Origin: Musa acuminata AAA Group
Lineage: Eukaryota > Streptophyta > Magnoliopsida > Zingiberales > Musaceae
Direction: 5' to 3'
DNA length: 64,000 nt
Assembly: GCF_036884655.1 (NCBI RefSeq)
Contig: NC_088355.1
Coordinates: 23,219,501 to 23,283,500 of the forward strand
Shown here: one piece after another, positions 42,126 to 53,086 of the stretch
Layout: each line of letters starts with the position of its first letter
Numbering within the stretch: the stretch's first letter is position 1
Translations under genes and position numbers: made by a program
The notes under the pieces: generated by a model
What the model saw: the letters and a program-made list of their open reading frames with translations, nothing else
Databases searched by the model: none
What the model was told of the DNA's origin: nothing

Positions 42126-42260
42126 TAGTTTGAGTTGGTCGAGTCCCTCGAGACTCACCTATATCGCGATTCGCTATCTTGCTTACGACATAGAGATGTC
42201 ACCGGTGACCTGAGGGCATGGTATACTTGGTCGAGTCCCTCGAGGGTATATCATCAAATC
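42126..42260 (+). ncRNA. First two hairpins of the Cop-K leader array
   Basis: These correspond to the PBS-proximal pair of the array described for Cop-A. The stem at 42219-42253 (AUGGUAUAC/GGUAUAUCAU) differs from Cop-A at two positions yet keeps nine pairs. The first stem has lost one pair. Confidence 0.65.
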
Positions 42261-43148
42261 AGACTCATCTTGTAACGAAGGTGTTGACTTTGTTGAATCT
42301 CGGATTTTGATGATGAAGTCAATTGTCATTTGTTATCTAATCTATGTGTTGAGATAAGTGTGCAGGATTAACTACGATGAGAGTAAGACAAGCAGCAGGT
42401 GTTGCGCCGGAGTCAAGATCATGATCACGTTGGGAGTTCGAGAGTTCGACGGAAGTTCGGATGGTCGTCGGAGGTTCAGCGAGAACAGATCCGAGAAGTC
42501 CAGAAGCTTGCCAAGCGAAGCTCGTCGGAACTCGCCAAGTGGATCGTCGCAAAGTCCAGGAGTATGCTGGATGTCCGCAGAAGGATCACCGAGGGTTTAT
42601 CGGATGATCGACGGAAGTTCGCCGGAAACTCGCCGGAAGAAGCGACTGACGCATCGGAGCATAGCTGCAGAAGTTGTCTTAGAGTTAATCGTAGTTAGCA
42701 CGATGATTAAGCTTGAAAATGGGAGGTGATCCCATTAAACCTCCTCTGTCAAGAGGTAGCACCGCCAGAGCTCAAGTTTCGAGCTCTGCCAAGAGGTGCA
42801 ACCACCGAGCTCGGTCTTCAAGCTCTGGCAGAGAGGTGCAACCTCTTTGGACAGGTGATGCATCGCCTGAGCTCGGTCTTCGAGCTCTGGCAGAGAGGTG
42901 CATCAGCCTGAGCTCAGTTTCGAGCTCTGCCAGGTGATGCAACCACCGAGCTCAGACTTCGAGCTCTGCCAGGCGATGCAACCACTGAGCTCAGTCTTCG
43001 AGCTCTGGCAGAGAGGTGCAATCGCCTGAGCTCAGTCTTCGAGCTCTGCCAGGCGGTGCCACCTCTCCAGTCAAGAGGTGCAACCGCCTGATCCCGGAAT
43101 TCCGGGATTTGATCGTTTTGAGCTCCAAATTTGAATTGGGTTGGGGCC

Positions 43149-43156
43149 TATAAATA
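43149..43156 (+). promoter_or_regulatory. TATA box, Sire-D 5' LTR
   Basis: TATAAATA in the conserved Sirevirus context. Its upstream palindromic array is shortened by the 268-bp deletion. Confidence 0.8.
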
Positions 43157-43689
43157 CCCTACCCATTCAACACTGAAAGGATATAGATCCACACCGAATT
43201 GTTGATCTTTTCAGTGATTCTAAGAGCTCAAATTTGTGTAAAGTCCTAAAGTTCTCCTCCTTCTGTTCTTTAAGTCTTGAGTTGTAAAGAGAGGAGAGAA
43301 AGGATCTGTAAAGGTTGTCTCCTAAGCCTGTCAAAAGGAGAGAAACTGTAAAAGGGCAGTTAGCCTTCGCCCATTGAAGGAAGGCAGCTAGTTGACGTCG
43401 GTGACCTCGTCGGAGGAGGAAGCCAAAAGTGGAGTAGGTCAAGACTGACCGAACCACTCTAAATCTCTGGTTTGCTTTTACCTTGAGCACTTTATCATTA
43501 CTGCAAACCTCCTACATTGCTACTGCCCTCTGCGCCTTTACGAACGAGTTTCTAAGGTCTGATCTTTCAGAATCTGCATTCAAACGTAAATCGTGTTTTC
43601 GTACGATCTTCACACTGCAGTTTACGCTTACATTCGGATTCCATTTATAACTGCAAACTGCTTTCTACGTAAAACGCTTTTCAAGGTTC

Positions 43690-43985
43690 AAAACTGCTTT
43701 TAGACGCAAAACTACATTTAGACGTAAAGTTACGTTTAGACGTAAAACTGCGTTTAGACGCAAAACTGCGTTTAGACGTAAAACTGCGTTTAGACGTAAA
43801 ACTGCGTTTAGACGTAAAATTGCTTTTAGACGTAAAACTACGTTTAGACGTAAAACTGCGTTTAGACGCAAAACTGCGTTTAGACGTAAAACTGCGTTTA
43901 GACGTAAAACTGCGTTTGGACGTAAAACTGAGTTTAGACGCAAACTGCGCTTAGACGCAAAACTGCGCTTAGACGCAAACTGCAC
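43690..43985. repeat. 18-bp tandem repeat (Sire-D 5' LTR)
   Basis: Head-to-tail TTTAGACGTAAAACTGCG units, with the same unit order as in the 3' LTR (51294-51590), so copy number has not changed since insertion. Confidence 0.9.
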
Positions 43986-44113
43986 TGTGATTCTGCTTTT
44001 ATATCGAAATCGTTTTTTTATCGGACGAACGCAGCTTTCGTTTTTAAATTACTGTAAGATTTCTGCTGCACTAATTCACCCCCCCCCCTCTTAGTGCTCT
44101 CGATCCTAACAAT

Positions 44114-44125
44114 TGGTATCAGAGC
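44114..44125 (+). other. PBS of Sire-D (tRNA-iMet)
   Basis: TGGTATCAGAGC, two bases after the LTR end; the gag ATG follows 36 bp later. Confidence 0.9.
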
Positions 44126-44161
44126 GAGGTTAACTCTCTAAAGGATTAAAACCCAAGAGAG

Positions 44162-45739
44162 ATGGCATTCGCCAGAAACCAAGAGGGGCATTCTATTACA
44201 CGTCCACCCATGTTCAGTGGAACGGACTACACCTACTGGAAGACCCGAATGAGGATCTTTCTTATTTCTATGGATTTTGAACTGTGGAACCTTGTTGAAA
44301 ATGGATTTTCAAAATCTTCTCTTCCAATGATCGATTGGAACGATTCGGAGAAGAAGGCTTTCGCTCTTAATGCAAAGGCTATGAATGCCCTATTTTGCGC
44401 ACTTGATAAAAACGAGTTTAATCGTGTTTCAACTTGCGAAACTGCATTTGATATTTGGCACACACTTGAAGTGACCCACGAGGGCACAAGTAGAGTGAAA
44501 GAGTCAAAAATCAATCTGTTGCTGCATTCTTTTGAACTTTTCCGAATGAAACCGAGTGAAACCATTGGCGACATGTTTACCCGTTTCACGGATGTCGTCA
44601 ACGGTCTAAAAGGACTCGGAAAAAGTTTTTCGGATTTTGAACTCGTAAATAAAATACAAAGATCCCTTCCTAAAAGTTGGGATCCTAAAGTCACTGCCAT
44701 TCAAGAGGCAAAAGATCTGCGCAACTTCCCTCTTGAAGAACTAATCGGGTCATTAATGACCTACGAAATGACTTGCAAAGCTCATGAAGAGCAAGAAGAC
44801 ATCCTTCCAAAGAACAGGAAGGATATGGCACTTAAAACTTCTGAATGCCACTTGAGAGAAAACTCAAGTGATGAGGACTGTGATGATGACTTGGCACTTT
44901 TGACAAGAAAGTTTAAGAAATTCTTCAAAAGAAACAAGTTTAAAAACGATGTGAAAAATAAACTTGAACCCAAGAAGGACCAAGTGATCTGCTACGAATG
45001 TAAAAAGCCGGGACACTACAAGAATGATTGTCCCCAAGTCAAAAGAAGAACATCAAAGAAAAAGGCTCTTCAAGCAACATGGGATGTCTCGAGCGCATCT
45101 GAAGAAGAGGAGTCCAACACCGAGCAAGTTGCTCATTACGCCTTAATGGCCATCGAAGAGGAGGTAACGGATTTATTAGATGCTGATTTATCTTTCGATG
45201 AATTATTAAATGCCTTCCATGATTTATTTGATGAATGCAAAGTTATAAATAGAAAATACAAATTGCTAAAAAAGGTACATGATAGTCTTACTTGTGATTT
45301 TAATAAGTTAAAAATCGAATATCATGATAGTTTAAATTCATGTATAAAATGTCATGATCTAGAAATCTATCAAAAAGAAAACTTGCTACTCAAGGACACC
45401 TTGAAGAAATTCGAGGTTGGTAGCAAGTCATTAAACATGATCCTTACAAACAAGGGTCATGCTCCCAAAAGAAGTGGGATTGGATTTGTGAGGAGTCCTC
45501 ACCGAAATCCAACTACCTTTATAAAAGGCCCCATCTTACATGTTAGAAGCAAATGCAACTTTTGTTGCAAGTTTGGTCACAAGACACATTATTGTCCATT
45601 CAGGAAATTGAGTCCAAACAAATTGATATGGGTTCCTAAAGGAACCATGACAAATTCTATGCAACATGATAAAAAATGTAGATCTATTTGTGAGGAACCC
45701 AAAAGCAAATGGGTACCTAAACATCATCCTTTCTTGTAG
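44162..45739 (+). CDS. Sire-D Gag, 525 aa
   Basis: The first ATG after the PBS. The Gag core spans about residues 15-215 (YTYWKTRM, CETAFDIW, HEGTSRVKESK, IGDMFTRFTDVV, LIGSLMTYE). Zinc knuckle 1 is C277-C290 (CYECKKPGHYKNDC) and a second knuckle lies at C465-C478 (CNFCCKFGHKTHYC). A Leu/Lys/Glu-rich, probably coiled-coil stretch lies between them (about 340-430). The frame ends in TAG at 45737-45739, with the protease in the same frame right after it. Gag forms the particle and binds RNA. The TAG could be a simple CAG-to-TAG mutation or a read-through stop; the sequence alone does not decide. Confidence 0.92.
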   Translation: MAFARNQEGHSITRPPMFSGTDYTYWKTRMRIFLISMDFELWNLVENGFSKSSLPMIDWNDSEKKAFALNAKAMNALFCALDKNEFNRVSTCETAFDIWHTLEVTHEGTSRVKESKINLLLHSFELFRMKPSETIGDMFTRFTDVVNGLKGLGKSFSDFELVNKIQRSLPKSWDPKVTAIQEAKDLRNFPLEELIGSLMTYEMTCKAHEEQEDILPKNRKDMALKTSECHLRENSSDEDCDDDLALLTRKFKKFFKRNKFKNDVKNKLEPKKDQVICYECKKPGHYKNDCPQVKRRTSKKKALQATWDVSSASEEEESNTEQVAHYALMAIEEEVTDLLDADLSFDELLNAFHDLFDECKVINRKYKLLKKVHDSLTCDFNKLKIEYHDSLNSCIKCHDLEIYQKENLLLKDTLKKFEVGSKSLNMILTNKGHAPKRSGIGFVRSPHRNPTTFIKGPILHVRSKCNFCCKFGHKTHYCPFRKLSPNKLIWVPKGTMTNSMQHDKKCRSICEEPKSKWVPKHHPFL

Positions 45740-46666
45740 AAAACTAAACCATCGCAAGCTAGGAGCAAGAGATGGTACCTTGACAGTGGATGCTCAAGGC
45801 ATATGACCGGAGATTCATCCCAATTCTCTAAGCTCTCTAGCATAAACGAAGGATATGTCACCTTCGGAGACAACAACAAGGGTAAAATCATTGGCAAAGG
45901 AACCATAGGTAACAAATCCAACTTTTCTATTGAAGATGTTTTGCTGGTTGATGGTCTAAAACATAATCTTCTAAGCATTAGTCAATTATGTGATAAAGGA
46001 TATATCATCAAATTTGAATCTAATGCTTGCGTCATTAAAAAACCTCACAAAAACATATCCATGATTGCATTAAAACAAAATAACGTATACACTATTGACA
46101 TCAATGATTTATGTAATGAAACATGTTTTTCTGCTTTAAATGAGAATGCTTGGATATGGCACAGAAGATTAGGTCATGCTAGCATGAAGCTAATCACTCA
46201 AATATCATCTAAAGAACTTGTAAGAGGAATTCCTCATATCAAGTTCATCAAAGATAATGTATGTGATGCCTGCCAATTAGGTAAACAAATTAAGAGTAGC
46301 TTCAAATCCAAAAATCAAGTAAGCACCTCTAGGCCCTTACAATTGATCCATATGGACTTGTTCGGACCCATCTCCACATCAAGCCTAGGAGGTAGCAAAT
46401 ACGCTTTCGTCATCATAGATGACTATAGCAGATTCACATGGACTTACTTTTTAAAACAGAAAAGTGAATGCCTTAGATCTTTTACCAAGTTTTGCAAACT
46501 CGTTCAGAATGAGAAAGGTTCTATGATTTCGTCAATTAGAAGTGATCATGGTGGTGAATTTCAAAACCATGATTTCCAAGAATTTTGTGAACTCAATGGA
46601 TACAACCATAATTTCTCTACTCCTAGAAACCCTCAACAAAATGGAGTTGTAGAAAGAAAAAATTGA
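45740..46666 (+). pseudogene. Sire-D protease and integrase, ends at premature TGA
   Basis: Same frame as gag. The protease active site DSGCSRHMTGD begins at 45782. The integrase zinc module has WHRRLGH (about 46157-46177) and CDAC (about 46264-46275). Catalytic residues are D at 46355 (HMDLFGP), D at 46544 (RSDHGGEF) and E at 46652 (NGVVERKN), with D-X35-E spacing. A TGA at 46664-46666, four codons after the catalytic Glu, interrupts the polyprotein. It fits a CGA- or AGA-type codon change, since an Arg is usual there. Everything else looks intact. Confidence 0.92.
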
Positions 46667-48790
46667 AATTTACAAGAAATGGCAAGAACCATGTTGAATG
46701 AACATAACCTACCCAAATATTTTTGGGCCGAAGCCGTAAATACTGCATGCTATATCTTAAATAGAGTTCTAGTGAGACCTCTACTAACCAAAACTCCCTA
46801 TGAGTTTTGGAACAATAAAAAACCCAACGTTTCATATTTCAAAGTCTTTGGGTGTAAGTGTTTTATCTTGAATGAAAAAGACAACTTAGGAAAATTTGAT
46901 GCTAAATCCGATGAAGGAATCTTTCTTGGTTATTCTACAGTTTCTAAAGCCTTTCGTATCTTTAATAAAAGAACTCTAATTATTGAAGAATCCATTCATG
47001 TTGTTTTCAATGAGACTTCTGAAATCACGAAAAATGATCTTGACGATGATGTTAATTTTGACTCTTTAAATTTAAACGAGACCCCGTCTCCAACTAGCAA
47101 CCTGGATGCATCCACTTCTCAGATTTCCTTACCCAAGGATTGGAAGTATATAGATGCCCATCCTAAGGAGCTAATCTTAGGAGACACATCAAAGGGAGTT
47201 CAAACACGATCTTCTCTTAAAACCTTTTGTGCAAATACCGCCTTTCTCTCCCAAATTGAACCCAAATGCGTTGATGAAGCCATGAAAGATGATTCATGGA
47301 TTATCGCAATGCAAGATGAATTAAATCAATTTGAGAGAAATGAAGTGTGGAAGCTTGTTCCTAGACCAAATGATCATCTAGTTATTGGTACTAAATGGGT
47401 CTTCAGAAACAAGCAAAATGAAAATGGTATCGTGGTTAGAAACAAGGCTAGATTAGTGGCCAAAGGTTTCAACCAAGAAGAAGGTATCGATTACGAAGAA
47501 ACCTTCGCTCCTGTGGCACGATTGGAAGCCATAAGGATGCTCCTTGCCTACGCTAGCAGTAATAATTTTAAGTTGTTTCAAATGGATGTTAAAAGCGCCT
47601 TTCTTAATGGCTTTATTTCCGAAGAAGTCTATGTTGAACAACCTCCTGGATTTGAAAATAATAGTCTCCCTAATCATGTGTTTAGATTAACTAAAGCTCT
47701 CTATGGTTTAAAACAAGCTCCTAGGGCTTGGTATGAGAGACTTAGTTCTTTTCTTATTGAAAATAATTTCATAAAAGGCAAGGTTGATACTACATTATTC
47801 ATCAAGAACTTTGAAAACAATTTTCTCATTGTTCAAGTTTATGTTGATGATATTATCTTTGGTTCTACAAATGAATCTCTTTGTGAATCCTTTGCGAAAA
47901 CTATGAGTCATGAATTCGAAATGAGTCTAATGGGAGAGTTAACATTCTTCTTAGGCCTACAAATCAAACAACTAAGCAATGGCATCTTTATTAGTCAAAC
48001 CAAATATGCTGTGAGTTTGCTAAAGAAGTTCAAAATGAATAATTCAAAAGCCATTGACACTCCTATGAGCACCTCCACTAAGTTAGAAATTGATGAGAAT
48101 GGAGAAAGCTTCGATCAAAAAACCTATAGGGGTATGATAGGAAGTTTACTTTACCTCACTGCCACCAGACCAGACATCATGTTCAGTGTAGGACTTTGTG
48201 CTAGATTTCAATCAGACCCTAAGATATCTCATCTCAAAGCAGTCAAAAGAATACTCAGATATCTTAATGGAACTACCAATCTAGGATTATGGTACCCAAA
48301 ATCAGAAAATTTTGAATTAACAGCTTATGCTGATGCGGACTTCGCTGGCTGTAGACTAGACAGAAAAAGCACATCAGGATCATGTCAATTTTTAGGACAT
48401 GCCCTTGTATCCTGGTCATCTAAGAAACAAAACTCGGTTGCTCTATCAACAACCGAAGCTGAATACATTGTAGCAAGTGCATGCTGTGCACAAGTTGTAT
48501 GGATGAAAAACACTTTAGAAGATTACAAAGTGAATCTTAAAGATATTCCCATTAAATGTGATAACACGAGTGCAATATGCTTAACTAAAAATCCTATACA
48601 ACACTCAAGAACAAAACACATTGATATTAGACATCACTTTATACGAGATCATGTCACTAATCATGATGTAACCATAGAGTTTATTGATACCAAACATCAA
48701 CTAGTTGATATCTTTACAAAACCCCTATGTGAAGAACAATTTGATTACATAAGAAGAGAATTAGGAATGTTGATGTGTCCGAATACTTAA
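46667..48790 (+). pseudogene. Sire-D integrase C-terminus, reverse transcriptase and RNase H
   Basis: The same frame continues without another stop to TAA at 48788-48790. Integrase C-terminus: [68 protein letters not shown], catalytic YVDD at 47840-47851 and the Sirevirus-typical DDIIFGSTN. RNase [56 protein letters not shown]. All catalytic acids are present. The enzymes would copy Sire-family RNA, including Sire-E, if expressed. Confidence 0.93.
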
Positions 48791-49590
48791 ACTAGTTAAA
48801 ATTATTTTTCGGATGTTATTACATGCCTTGACAACGCTTGATCAAATAATATGTTGCAAATTATGTGACAAATATTTTTAACCAAATGCATGTAAGAAGT
48901 TCATTTTTCGGTTTGTATGCTAAAAATGGGATGTTCCTGTACACTTTTATGAAAACTTTTTGAAAAATGACCTTCCTCCTTCAAGCAACAAACAATAAAG
49001 AGATATTCAAAGAATTATATGTGTCATGACTTCCTTTATGTGCTTGATAAATGCTATCATGTTTTTTTGTTGATGACAAAGGGGGAGAAACATATGAATT
49101 GATAAACACTATGTCATAGCTGAACTGCCATAATCATGTCTATGTCATAGTTGCAAATACTTGAGTGATGCTATAAACAATGTTATAGTTATGCCATCCT
49201 TGCATCACCAAGAGATATGTGAACATGTGCTATAGTTTGCATCATGTCTTGATTTGATATTCTATTTTGTGAAGTAAATGCAAACTTGCTAGAAAATCTC
49301 AAATGTGTGCATCATGTAAAAAGTCCTTCGTAGCTTTATATGATTACATGATGAAAAGTTACAAACACCATCATACAAACTTAATGATGTATGTCATGCC
49401 TTGACATCATTCTTGAAGAGATACATCGTGATGGGCATCATGATGGGAGCATTGATAAGTTTAACTGATCTAACTTATCAATACGTCACTTGAATTCTTA
49501 GGTCTTGAATTCAAGGTTGACTTATCTCAACTATGGCATATAGATAGGGGGAGTTAAGGACAACTCCTTTATCAATTGATTGTCATCATA
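48791..49590 (+). other. 3' non-coding region of Sire-D
   Basis: About 800 bp, AT-rich, no env-like frame. It contains AAAGGGGGAGAAAC (about 49079-49091), AGGGGGAGTTAAGG (about 49548-49561) and the functional tract that follows. These extra polypurine tracts are a Sirevirus trait and recur in Sire-E. Confidence 0.8.
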
Positions 49591-49604
49591 AAAAAGGGGG
49601 AGAT
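49591..49604 (+). other. Polypurine tract of Sire-D
   Basis: AAAAAGGGGGAGAT directly upstream of TGTTGAATCT. Confidence 0.9.
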
Positions 49605-51716
49605 TGTTGAATCTCGGATTTTGATGATGAAGTCAATTGTCATTTGTTATCTAATCTATGTGTTGAGATAAGTGTGCAGGATTAACTACGATGAGAGTAA
49701 GACAAGCAGCAGGTGTTGCGCCGGAGTCAAGATCATGATCACGTTGGGAGTTCGAGAGTTCGACGGAAGTTCGGACGGTCGTCGGAGGTTCAGCGAGAAC
49801 AGATCCGAGAAGTCCAGAAGCTTGCCAAGCGAAGCTCGTCGGAACTCGCCAAGTGGATCGTCGCAAAGTCCAGGAGTATGCCGGATGTCCGCAGAAGGAT
49901 CACCGAGGGTTTATCGGATGATCGACGGAAGTTCGCCGGAAACTCGCCGGAAGAAGCGACTGACGCATCGGAGCATAGCTGCAGAAGTTGTCTTAGAGTT
50001 AATCGTAGTTAGCACGATGATTAAGCTTGAAAATGGGAGGTGATCCCATTAGCTTAATCTTGGGGCAATTGGGCCCCTGAAAAGATTCAAATTGGGCCGA
50101 ATGGAGCGAACCATTCGGACCCTGATTGCACCAGGCGGTGCAACCGCCTAGGACAGGAGGTGCAACCGCCTGGGCTGCGGGACTGGGCGGTGCAACCGCC
50201 CCAGCCAGGCGGTGCAACCGCCCAGGCCATGTCTTCCAGCGGGACTGGGCGGTGCAACCTCTCCAGCCAAGAGGTGCAACCGCCCAGGGCTCAGTCTCCA
50301 AGCGAGACTGGGCGGTGCAACCTCCTCTGTCAAGAGGTAGCACCGCCAGAGCTCAAGTTTCGAGCTCTGCCAAAAGGTGCAACCACCGAGCTCGGTCTTC
50401 AAGCTCTGGCAGAGAGGTACAACCTCTTTGGACAGGTGATGCATCGCCTGAGCTCGGTCTTCGAGCTCTGGCAGAGAGGTGCAACCACCTCTGGCAGAGA
50501 GGTGCATCAGCCTGAGCTCAGTTTCGAGCTCTGCCAGGTGATGCAACCACCGAGCTCAGACTTCGAGCTCTGCCAGGCGATGCAACCACTGAGCTCAGTC
50601 TTCGAGCTCTGGCAGAGAGGTGCAATCGCCTGAGCTCAGTCTTCGAGCTCTGCCAGGCGGTGCCACCTCTCCAGTCAAGAGGTGCAACCGCCTGATCCCG
50701 GAATTCCGGGATTTGATCGTTTTGAGCTCCAAATTTGAATTGGGTTGGGGCCTATAAATACCCTACCCATTCAACACTGAAAGGATATAGATCCACACCG
50801 AATTGTTGATCTTTTCAGTGATTCTAAGAGCTCAAATTTGTGTAAAGTCCTAAAGTTCTCCTCCTTCTGTTCTTTAAGTCTTGAGTTGTAAAGAGAGGAG
50901 AGAAAGGATCTGTAAAGGTTGTCTCCTAAGCCTGTCAAAAGGAGAGAAACTGTAAAAGGGCAGTTAGCCTTCGCCCATTGAAGGAAGGCAGCTAGTTGAC
51001 GTCGTTGACCTCGTCGGAGGAGGAAGCCAAAAGTGGAGTAGGTCAAGACTGACCGAACCACTCTAAATCTCTGGTTTGCTTTTACCTTGAGCACTTTATC
51101 ATTACTGCAAACCTCCTACATTGCTACTGCCCTCTGCGCCTTTACGAACGAGTTTCTAAGGTCTGATCTTTCAGAATCTGCATTCAAACGTAAATCGTGT
51201 TTTCGTACGATCTTCACACTGCAGTTTACGCTTACATTCGGATTCCATTTATAACTGCAAACTGCTTTCTACGTAAAACGCTTTTCAAGGTTCAAAACTG
51301 CTTTTAGACGCAAAACTACATTTAGACGTAAAGTTACGTTTAGACGTAAAACTGCGTTTAGACGCAAAACTACGTTTAGACGTAAAACTGCGTTTAGACG
51401 TAAAACTACGTTTAGACGTAAAATTGCTTTTAGACGTAAAACTGCGTTTAGACGTAAAACTGCGTTTAGACGCAAAACTGCGTTTAGACGTAAAACTACG
51501 TTTAGACGTAAAACTGCGTTTGGACGTAAAACTGAGTTTAGACGCAAACTGCGCTTAGACGCAAAACTGCGCTTAGACGCAAACTGCACTGTGATTCTGC
51601 TTTTATATCGAAATCGTTTTTTTATCGGACGAACGCAGCTTTCATTTTTAAATTACTGTAAGATTTCCGCTGCACTAATTCACCCCCCCCCCCTCTTAGT
51701 GCTCTCGATCCTAACA
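49605..51716 (+). repeat. 3' LTR of Sire-D
   Basis: Full-length 2112-bp copy. Palindromic array about 50132-50696, TATA box 50753-50760, 18-bp repeats 51294-51590, C run about 51683-51693, end CTAACA. Confidence 0.94.
50132..50696. repeat. Complete palindromic repeat array (Sire-D 3' LTR)
   Basis: About a dozen GGCGGTGCAACCGCC-type units with GAGCTC-framed spacers. The part 50132-50318 has no counterpart in the 5' LTR. Confidence 0.88.
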
Positions 51717-51724
51717 GACTTAAC

Positions 51725-51875
51725 CGATCATCATGGTTGGTCGAGTCCCTCGAGGCCATGGTGATTTGGAGGCCGAACAAGACGGGAATCACAAGGAGTT
51801 GTGATCGGCAAGAGTTGCCTACCTTTTAGGCTTAGTGTGATTGGTCGAGTCCCTTGAGGTTACACTAAGACGCTG
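51725..51875 (+). ncRNA. Last two hairpins of the Cop-K leader array
   Basis: Invariant tops at 51738-51754 and 51842-51858. The latter has a C-to-T that turns a G-C pair of the apical stem into G-U. The stem around 51738 can extend to ten pairs (AUCAUCAUGG/CCAUGGUGAU), two more than in Cop-A. The stem around 51842 keeps all ten pairs. Confidence 0.65.
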
Positions 51876-52054
51876 ATTGGATCCTGATCCCCACTAGAAG
51901 TCTGTCGGAGACTTCCGTTTCACGTGCTAAGGGTGTCGCGTGACTCGTTAGTAAAATAGTGGGAGCATATTAAGATAGAAGTCCATATCTTGATAGTTTA
52001 TTTCTTGCAAAATCTGCATGTTATTTATTTCTGCTGCATCTTTATTTTCAGAAA

Positions 52055-52867
52055 ATGTCACTTTCAAATCCCTTATGTGACATACTGGATGTCAACCGCC
52101 TCACTGGTCCAAATTATACGGATTGGCTCCGTAACTTGAGAATTGTTCTCACAGCGGAGAAAATCGTGTACGTCCTTGATACAATGATGCCTACGCCCGA
52201 AGAAGGGGCAAACGAGGATGAGATCGCTCGCTACGTGAAGTACATTGATGACTCCACTCTTGCTTAGTGCTATATGTTGGGCTCTATGACTCCTGAGTTA
52301 CAGAGACAACATGAAAAGATGGATGCCAGATCCATTCTCCTACAAATCCGTAAATTGTTTAAGGAATAGGGAAGGACTCAACGATATGAGATATCCAAGA
52401 GCCTTTTCCGCGCTAGGATGACTGAGGGGACACCGGTTCAGAACCATGTCCTAAAGATGATTGAGTGGATAGAGAAACTCACAGGTCTAGGAATGGTCCT
52501 AGAGGATAACTTGTGTGTGGACATTGTGCTTCAGTCCCTACCAGATTCCTTTTCACAGTTTATAATGAATTTTAATATGAACAAGCTTGAGGTGACTCTC
52601 CTAGAGCTCCTCAATATGTTGAGGGAGGCAGAGAGTACTATTAAGAAAGAGAAGCCAGTTCTCTACACTGGTGAGACCAGAAAGAAAAAGAAAGTAGAAA
52701 GGTCCCTTAAGAAGGGAAAGGGCAAGGGCAGACCAGGTAAAGCAAAGGTTGCTAAGAAAGACCCAGTAAAGGACAAAGGCCAATGCTTCCACTATGGTAA
52801 AGATGGGCACTGGAAGAGGAACTGCAAAGAGTACCTTGCAGAAAGGGCGAAACAAGAAGCTTGGTGA
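52055..52867 (+). pseudogene. Cop-K Gag (decayed)
   Basis: ATG at 52055 (MSLSNPLCD). In-frame TAG at 52265-52267 (a Gln codon in Cop-A and Cop-B) and a further stop near 52367. The knuckle reads [14 protein letters not shown] (about 52788-52829): its second Cys is Tyr, so zinc binding would be lost. The frame ends at 52867 by a shift relative to Cop-A and Cop-B. Confidence 0.9.
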
Positions 52868-53086
52868 AGCTTCAAGTACATTCATGATCAATCTCTAATT
52901 GTCATATTTTTGTGATAGTCCATTGGTATTGGATACCAGTATTGCTTATCACATCTTCAATTTATTGTAAATTCTAGCAAAGTCGAGGGGAGATTGGCGA
53001 GAAGAATATTGCATAAATGTTTGTTTATGCTAGACACTACTCTACATATCATGAATGTAAATGTGTCCAAAAGGAAATGAGATGAG
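52868..53086 (+). pseudogene. Cop-K protease remnant
   Basis: The active-site region reads DTSIAYHIF against DTGSAYHIC in Cop-A and Cop-B, so the catalytic Gly is changed. About 280 bp of the protease to pre-integrase stretch are missing between roughly 53005 and 53010, judged against Cop-B. The remainder (FMLDTT) leads into the integrase zinc domain. Confidence 0.8.

Larger units (their letters stand above)
40866..42290 (+). other. Leader of Cop-K, first part
   Basis: Contains the GGGCAGCAAC/GTTGCTGCCC inverted repeat (40971-40991), the GC-rich block (about 40985-41345), an AT-rich middle, two copies of the invariant hairpin top (TGGTCGAGTCCCTCGAG at 42136-42152 and 42228-42244) and the palindrome GTCACCGGTGAC (42199-42210). 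Sire-D entered at GACTT (42286-42290), between the second and third hairpins. Confidence 0.8.
42291..44111 (+). repeat. 5' LTR of Sire-D, with deletion in U3
   Basis: After GATCCCATTA (to 42738) the sequence jumps to AACCTCCTCTGTC, skipping what is 50051-50318 in the 3' LTR. About 23 bp are also missing relative to 50481-50503. Remaining palindromic repeats about 42739-43090, TATA box 43149-43156, 18-bp repeats 43690-43985 (about 14 full units), C run 44079-44088. Confidence 0.94.
42291..51716 (+). mobile_element. Sire-D: nearly complete Sirevirus
   Basis: LTRs at 42291-44111 (1821 bp) and 49605-51716 (2112 bp), perfect duplication GACTT (42286-42290 and 51717-51721), PBS 44114-44125 and polypurine tract 49591-49604. 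One reading frame from 44162 to 48790 carries Gag, protease, integrase, RT and RNase H, with two in-frame stops only. The 291-bp LTR length difference is due to a 268-bp and a 23-bp gap in the palindromic array of the 5' LTR. No env-like frame follows pol. Long LTRs with palindromic repeats, multiple polypurine tracts and two Gag knuckles are Sirevirus traits. Confidence 0.95.

Noticed and set aside
48791..49604. An env-like ORF downstream of Sire-D pol
   Set aside because: Some Sireviruses have one, but this 0.8-kb stretch has only very short frames.
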